The position numbers and the translations under genes were made by a program. A stretch of DNA of 64,000 nucleotides from Rhodobacter sp. Its GTDB lineage: Bacteria; Pseudomonadota; Alphaproteobacteria; Rhodobacterales; Rhodobacteraceae. Of this stretch, positions 60,701 through 64,000 are shown piece after piece. The notes under the pieces were generated by a model that was not told where the DNA came from, did no database searches, and was given only the letters and a program-made list of their open reading frames with translations. Each line of letters begins with the position of its first letter. The first letter of the stretch is position 1. The DNA is taken from NCBI GenBank assembly GCA_027484145.1, contig JAIXUH010000025.1:1-64000 (forward strand), given 5' to 3'.

Positions 60701-61153
60701 CCCCGCCACGTCAGCACCGTTTGTCCCATTTGTTCCGACGGTTCCGCTGCCACCGGCGGGGGGGCTGTAAATGGTTCCGTCCGCGCCGTTAGTCCCGTTG
60801 GCCCCGTTCGTGCCGTCGGCCCCATTGTCGGCGCCATCCACGAGGTTGACCGATTGCAGCGTGGCAACCGCCCCTGACCCGACGTTCAGGATACGGGTGA
60901 CACCGCCGCCCGAAATCGAAACATCAGCGATGCCGTCGCCGTTGCGGTCGCCATCGATGGTCACGCCAGCGCCGCTGCTGATCACCAGAGGGCCACCCCC
61001 CGATGCCAGGGTGACAAGGCTTACTGCGGCATCGAACACGATGGTATCCGCCCCGGCCGAAGCTTCGGCCAAGATCAGTGCCTCGCGCAGGCTGAGCGTG
61101 CTGTTGGATGTGTCGGTGTCTTCCGAACCGGTGTTTACGACGAACACTGCCAT
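57767..61153 (-). CDS. Large secreted RTX protein with CSLREA-like, glycine-rich, Calx-beta and tandem repeats
   Basis: A 1128-residue acidic protein without an N-terminal signal peptide. Residues 1-40 carry a CSLREA-like start (NTGSEDTDTSNSTLSLREAL); about 130-370 are Gly-Gly-X-rich (GGTGGNGGDGGDGRN); then a Calx-beta domain (HDSDLVIAEGDGGGTTAF to TGTILSDD); RTX nonapeptides (GNDSLFGGANADQLFGGADN, LNGGTGDDQLHGG) at about 635-690; a block of three-plus 87-residue repeats; and a serralysin-like end (GGNDTITGGAGADDFVFSTA). RTX repeats bind Ca2+ and the C-terminus is the usual type I secretion signal. Probably an adhesin or surface protein. No type I exporter genes are in the window. Confidence 0.85.
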   Translation of the reverse strand: MAVFVVNTGSEDTDTSNSTLSLREALILAEASAGADTIVFDAAVSLVTLASGGGPLVISSGAGVTIDGDRNGDGIADVSISGGGVTRILNVGSGAVATLQSVNLVDGADNGADGTNGANGTNGADGTIYSPPAGGSGTVGTNGTNGADVAGAIFNAGNLTLIRVGLAGNTGYAGDGGTGGNGGDGGDGRNTPQSGFQGGSLGGDGGNGGNGGTGGSGGYAAGAIFNAYGATLTLQDTGFGNIVATDGVATDHGFNTGRGGTGASGGQGGTGGAGGAGGESASEFFPGGDGGDAGQFGQNGGGGNAGSAAGAIFNRGTVIIASGAAVDEFGGGNEGFSGDAGIGGYNPVTSAPGGAGGLGAPLFGGATSGPGGSPGASSTNNPQGAAGQSGFGRPGVLANAPTGGTVADSIIYLHDSDLVIAEGDGGGTTAFTFNINRMGDLTEGTQVSWAITGSGGVSAADFGGVLPSGVVTFAGTEVTHQVTFTVQADALAEFDETFTITLSNLIDSPDGAIQGLGTSSVTGTILSDDGFFAVFADATSTVVLSESQIFAPADAAAATGQVIRVSNPAAFGNTAQNLTVTTEDLTVISGTPFAVRYTLAPGVIAFTEISPSTSAADAAVVVGNDAANVIRTGNGFNEISGGIGNDSLFGGANADQLFGGADNDQLNGGTGDDQLHGGIGNDIYFVDSAGDLIFELAGEGTADRVATNVSFTLAADDDIEVFTTTSSGGTTNLSLTGNALAQTITGNAGNNVLRSGTGASDTLRGLAGDDVYRVFNIGDVVEEAAGNGTDRVVTVVNYTLAAGISIENFTTDSTTGTTNLSLTGNALAQTITGNAGNNVLRSGTGAPDTLRGLAGDDTYRVFNTGDVVEEVAGNGTDRVVTVVNYTLAAGISIETFTTDSTTGMTNLSLTGNALAQTITGNAGNNVLRSGTGAPDTMRGLAGDDTYRVFNTGDVVAEAAGNGADRVVTVVNYTLAAGISIETFTTDSTAGSANLNLTGNEVAQTITGNAGVNVLDGKGGNDTITGGAGADDFVFSTALGAGNLDRITDFAVGVDDIVLLSSVFSAIGVSLTADEFRIGAAVDANDFILYDSATGALTYDSNGNAAGGATQFATLQTGLALTVGDFGII
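58157..58970 (-). repeat. Tandem 261-bp (87-residue) repeats in the RTX gene
   Basis: Units of 261 bp recur at a fixed offset (for example near 58157, 58417, 58678 and 58938). Each encodes a block like TNLSLTGNALAQTITGNAGN, then LRGLAGDDTYRVFN and VVNYTLAAGISIE. The middle units are nearly identical in DNA, the outer ones more divergent, as expected of recent unit duplication or conversion. Copy number may vary between strains. Confidence 0.85.
60050..60780 (-). repeat. Glycine-rich low-complexity coding region
   Basis: About 240 codons of mostly Gly-Gly-Asx/Thr/Ala triplets in the RTX protein, with GC-rich GGCGGC(N)-type codons. It resembles PE_PGRS or collagen-like glycine stretches more than RTX nonapeptides, and could form a polyglycine-type fold. 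Confidence 0.75.
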
Positions 61154-61552
61154 TTCCGAAACCAGTCCCTCTCAAGATGCGTATCGAATGGTATGTGGCG
61201 AAAACCACATTAGGTCAGAATGTTGACGGCGTATGCAATGCCGCTTTCCTGTCGATGATGACAGGCCGTCCGAATCTTGGAAACCTTCTTCATTTTCATC
61301 ACTTGCGCAAGACACCCGATGGCACCGCGACAGCAGGCGGCAAGGTCGGGTTCGGCGGAACGCCCGAAACAACTGCACACGCCCTGCCACGATAGGACCC
61401 ACCGCGTCGGCGTTTGCCGTCGCTTGGCGTGGGCCGGTAAAGGCGGGCTGCCGTCATGTTGAAGGGCCCGTCTGTGAGGAGAGCTTTGCCTGTCAGACAT
61501 CGCGGAAGGCAGGTGTTTTCCCATAGGTTCCCAAGCGGGTGACGTATTCCAA
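61154..61552. promoter_or_regulatory. Upstream region of the RTX gene
   Basis: This gap of ~400 bp holds the RTX promoter (the sequence just before 61153 is AT-richer) and no clear gene. The sulfotransferase gene ends at its right edge and is transcribed in the same leftward direction, so cotranscription over 400 bp is unlikely. Confidence 0.35.
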
Positions 61553-62392
61553 TCAGGCCGGGTCCACCGGCGGTTGCGGTTTTTGCAGAATCATATGGGC
61601 CTTGGTGCGCTGACCGTCGCGCCAGAAGGCCTGCCCTGCGAGATGCTTGAACAGTTCGGGCGGCAGGATCGTCTCGCGCGGCTCCCAGGTGACCTTGCGG
61701 CGCACGGAATGCAGCCCCGGCGTGTTCAGTTTCAGGTCAAAGGCCTCGGCCTCATAGCTGACAGCGTCAAAGTCATGCTCGAACCACGGCTCGTCCAGAA
61801 ACTGGTAGATCAGGCGCATCGTTTCTGCCGGGCGCTGACACAGGATGTCGTATTCGACCAACAGCAGGCGCGACGCCTCGGCCCCGTAATAAGCTTGCCT
61901 GAGAGCATTCAGCGCAGCCCCCACCAATCGGTCCGGGCGCAGGATCGCGTCGCTGCGCGTGAACACCGTCGCCGACTCGTTGTCATGGCCGAACATGCGC
62001 GACCGTTGCAGCGGGTTGCGGCGCACCAGTTGTTCGACGGAGTCCACAATCCATGCCGGGTTGCGCACGCAAGCGATCATCTTGTGATCGGGCATGAGTT
62101 TGGTCAGCAGCGGCATTTCGGCGGTCCAGATGCGATTGGTGTCAAAGACCACCTCGGCGACGCCGGCATCGTCGTAATAGGCGTCAAAGATCCCTCGCAC
62201 CAGCCGGGCACATTTCTCTTCGGTCATGCTGACCGAAAGTTCAAAACCCGATGATGTGCGGATTGCTGCCTGAACCAGCGCGTGGACCGGGCTGGTCATC
62301 CCGGCATGAAAGCGCGGATTTTGCAGCAGAATACCGCTGAGCATGGTTGAACCGGACCGTGGCAGGCCGGAAATGAAATGATACCTGCGCAA
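61553..62392 (-). CDS. Sulfotransferase-family protein
   Basis: A 279-residue protein. The 5'-phosphosulfate loop ISGLPRSGSTMLSGIL near residue 7 and the 3'-phosphate segment KMIACVRNPAWIVDSVEQLV near residue 105 are the PAPS-binding motifs. LLVEYDILCQRPAETMRLIY and LDEPWFEHDF follow, as in bacterial sulfotransferases acting on glycans, lipids or peptide tyrosines. Cytoplasmic, no signal. Lies next to the RTX gene, but the acceptor is unknown. Confidence 0.82.
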   Translation of the reverse strand: MRRYHFISGLPRSGSTMLSGILLQNPRFHAGMTSPVHALVQAAIRTSSGFELSVSMTEEKCARLVRGIFDAYYDDAGVAEVVFDTNRIWTAEMPLLTKLMPDHKMIACVRNPAWIVDSVEQLVRRNPLQRSRMFGHDNESATVFTRSDAILRPDRLVGAALNALRQAYYGAEASRLLLVEYDILCQRPAETMRLIYQFLDEPWFEHDFDAVSYEAEAFDLKLNTPGLHSVRRKVTWEPRETILPPELFKHLAGQAFWRDGQRTKAHMILQKPQPPVDPA

Positions 62393-62895
62393 AATCCGGC
62401 TCCGCCCCTGCCTACCATTCGTCGTTTCACACTGGAGAGGTGTTCGCGCTTTGGCAACAACACAGGCACCGGGTCACGCCTGCCATGTGGGGCGCCTGGC
62501 CTGCCAATCCTCCGCGACCGGATGCACACTTGACGCCGCGTGGCGGCGGGCGGATCGACGCGGGTCGCTTGCGCCCAGCCTGCGCCGCTGCCGGTGGGCA
62601 GCGATTATGCCACTTGAAGGACTTGTTGACACAAGCGGATATTGTGATGTTATGCGGCTGAATACAGCAATCTTCAGCCGGAAAGTTCTGGTCGGCGGGA
62701 ACCTGACACGGCACGAATTGACGCTTCTGCTTGGCTTTTCGGTTTCAACTTTGGCACCACTTCGGCCTCTCTGCCCGATCTTTCGGTGGCCATCATCCTG
62801 CCCTGAGCCAGCAGCACGTTCTATTCGTGGCTAGGGTCAGGACCCATTGATCTTGCTGACGCGGCCTGATTCAAGCTCTGCGAGGAGAATGGATC
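62393..62895. other. Intergenic stretch, no gene recognised
   Basis: No convincing gene. It contains the presumed promoter of the leftward sulfotransferase and the left end of the IS5 remnant. Confidence 0.35.
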
Positions 62896-63413
62896 ATGAA
62901 CAACCTTTTCCGGCTGACCGACGCGCAGATGCCCCGTTTGCAGCCGTTCTTTCCCAAGAGTATCTGAAGATCAGAAAGCAGTCCGAGGGACTGTTTTCCT
63001 GAGGATGGGTAAGCCGCGCGTCGATGACAGGCGTGTGCTGAGCGGCATAATCTTCATAAATCGCAATGGGTTGCGCTGGTTCGATGCGCCGAAAGAATAC
63101 GGCCTGCCGAAGCCACCGCTCCAAAGACGGTGATGATCGATGTGAGGGGCCATGCGCTATTGGTTCAAGCATGCCCCCGCAAGTATCTCAAGGCGCACCG
63201 CACAGCCACCAGCCTGCGGTCGAAAAAGGGGGGCCCGACGGTCAACGGGGCCGCCTTATTGGACGAACCAAGGGCGGCATGAACACCAAACTGCATGCCG
63301 TCACGGATGCCGATGGTCGCCCGATCCGCTTCTTCATGACCGCAGGCCCTCCGCTGGGCGGTGCAGGACATCGCCTGCCGGGCAACGGGTCAGTGCCTAT
63401 ATCAGAGCAGTGA
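62896..63413 (+). pseudogene. IS5-family (IS427-group) transposase, dead
   Basis: From ATG 62896 the frame reads NNLFRLTDAQMPRLQPFFPK, then is cut at 62960-63003 by the palindromic insert. It resumes in another frame as KPRVDDRRVLSGIIFINRNG, LRWFDAPKEYGLPK, then after another gap VMIDVRGHALLVQA, AHRTATSLRSKKG and TKGGMNTKLHAVTDADGRPI, RFFMTAGPP. This is the IS427-type transposase with several frameshifts and deletions. Confidence 0.8.
62969..63002. repeat. Palindromic ~34-bp element, copy 2 (inside IS5 transposase)
   Basis: Inverted repeat with core AAAGCAGTCC, loop GAG, GGACTGTTTT; 29 of 34 positions equal the copy at 46202-46235. It sits between FFPKS and the GKPRVDD continuation of the transposase, so it is an insertion there and adds stop codons (TGA at both sides). 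Confidence 0.6.
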
Positions 63414-63444
63414 GCCGACGCGAGTGCGCCTGCACGCCTTAGCG

Positions 63445-64000
63445 TTACAGGATGAAGTCGTCGATGCCGATTTGCTGAATGCAGCTCATTGCAAAGCTAA
63501 GGTCCGCGCGTCCATCGCCGTCAAGGTCAGCGAAAATGCGAACCTCACCGTTGTTTTGCACATAGCGCAATTCGCCAACTTGGCCTGAGAAGTTGTCTGC
63601 GGCGAGCCAGGTGAAGTCTGCACCCGGTCCTCCCAGATCAATTCCGGACAGGTCTATACGATCCTCTCCGCTTTCGAAGTCAACAATCCGGTCCGCTTTC
63701 CGGCTATTCGGACTGTCGGCGGCTGCACGAAAGACAAAGACATCAGCCCCTTCACCCCCCATCAGGGTATCCTGTCCCCTGCCGCCAACCAAGGTATCGT
63801 CCCCTAGACCGCCCAGCAGCCTGTCATTGCCATTGCCGCCGTCCAACCAGTCATTGCCGCCCCGCCCCTTCAGTTGATCCGTTCCGTGGCCACCCTCGAT
63901 CCGGTCGTTTCCGGCGCCACCGAACAGCCTGTCGTCGCCGCCAAGCCCAAGCAGAAGGTTGTCCTTAAGGTTCGCCGCCGCAAAATCGCGCGCAATGTCG
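63445..64000 (-). CDS. RTX calcium-binding protein, 3' end (partial)
   Basis: The frame is open from the window's right edge and ends at 63445, so the 5' part is missing. It has four or more RTX nonapeptide units (LGGDDRLFGGAGNDRIEGG, GNDRLLGGLGDDTLVGG, GRGQDTLMGGEGADVF), then a serralysin-type C-terminal domain (RIVDFESGEDRIDLSG, LDGDGRADLSFAM) that carries the secretion signal for type I export. It probably belongs to a protease, lipase or surface protein whose catalytic part lies outside. Confidence 0.85.
   Translation of the reverse strand, partial: DIARDFAAANLKDNLLLGLGGDDRLFGGAGNDRIEGGHGTDQLKGRGGNDWLDGGNGNDRLLGGLGDDTLVGGRGQDTLMGGEGADVFVFRAAADSPNSRKADRIVDFESGEDRIDLSGIDLGGPGADFTWLAADNFSGQVGELRYVQNNGEVRIFADLDGDGRADLSFAMSCIQQIGIDDFIL

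Noticed and set aside
1-64000. tRNA, rRNA, riboswitch or CRISPR features
   Set aside because: None recognised by eye on either strand; a covariance-model search would be decisive and could not be run.

Overview
The window looks like chromosome or chromid sequence from an alphaproteobacterium of the Rhodobacterales (Rhodobacteraceae/Paracoccaceae type). Grounds are high GC, tightly overlapped operons (ATGA, GTGA, TGATG junctions), many ABC importers with LacI and RpiR regulators, a YciI/ECF sigma pair, RTX proteins and decayed IS3/IS5 fragments. This assignment rests on gene style only. No rRNA, tRNA or CRISPR array was seen.

0-9.1 kb: a probable phosphate-ester scavenging locus. A secreted beta-propeller phytase and a secreted protein of unknown function run leftward. 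Divergently, an operon runs rightward with a fused two-domain ABC permease, an ATPase, a periplasmic binding protein of the iron/sugar-phosphate type, an inositol-monophosphatase-family enzyme, a Cys-phosphatase-like protein and a LacI regulator. A two-half-site Pho-box-like sequence sits in the divergent promoter region.

9.1-14.1 kb: a leftward ABC operon with a fused double permease, an SsuB/TauB-like ATPase, a Tat-exported NMT1/THI5-like binding protein and a 5-formyl-THF cyclo-ligase-family protein. It faces an RpiR regulator across a TGAAAC/GTTTCA inverted repeat. 14.1-15.5 kb holds broken genes, including a DUF3489 pseudogene.

16-36 kb: one large catabolic regulon for an unidentified carbohydrate or cyclitol-like substrate. 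The rightward operon carries a Gfo/Idh/MocA dehydrogenase, CoA-transferase, enoyl-CoA hydratase, aldehyde dehydrogenase, a sugar ABC importer with two paralogous binding proteins, two GMC oxidoreductases, a Dabb protein, a LacI regulator and a KDPG-type aldolase. The facing leftward operon carries a second Gfo/Idh/MocA dehydrogenase, a fumarate-reductase-like flavoprotein and a KDG-type kinase. The same operator (TGGAACGTTCCA and variants) lies at both outer ends, which ties the two operons together.

36-48 kb: an accessory block between IS remnants. It holds a DUF1127 protein, a VWA/DUF1194 protein, a histidine-decarboxylase-like enzyme, a LysE exporter, a BTAD/TPR regulator, and a leftward YcaO-like / heme-peroxidase-like / unknown trio that may be a biosynthetic cluster. 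It is followed by three decaying genes (5' truncation, G-run frameshift, amber stop).

48-64 kb: a histidine kinase/response regulator pair beside a secreted small protein; a partly duplicated YciI-ECF sigma unit; a TetR-controlled flavin amine oxidase; a 1128-residue secreted RTX/Calx-beta/glycine-rich protein; a sulfotransferase; a dead IS5-family transposase; and the 3' end of a second RTX gene that runs off the window. A palindromic ~34-bp sequence interrupts two unrelated transposase remnants (46.2 and 63.0 kb), which suggests a small mobile palindromic element.
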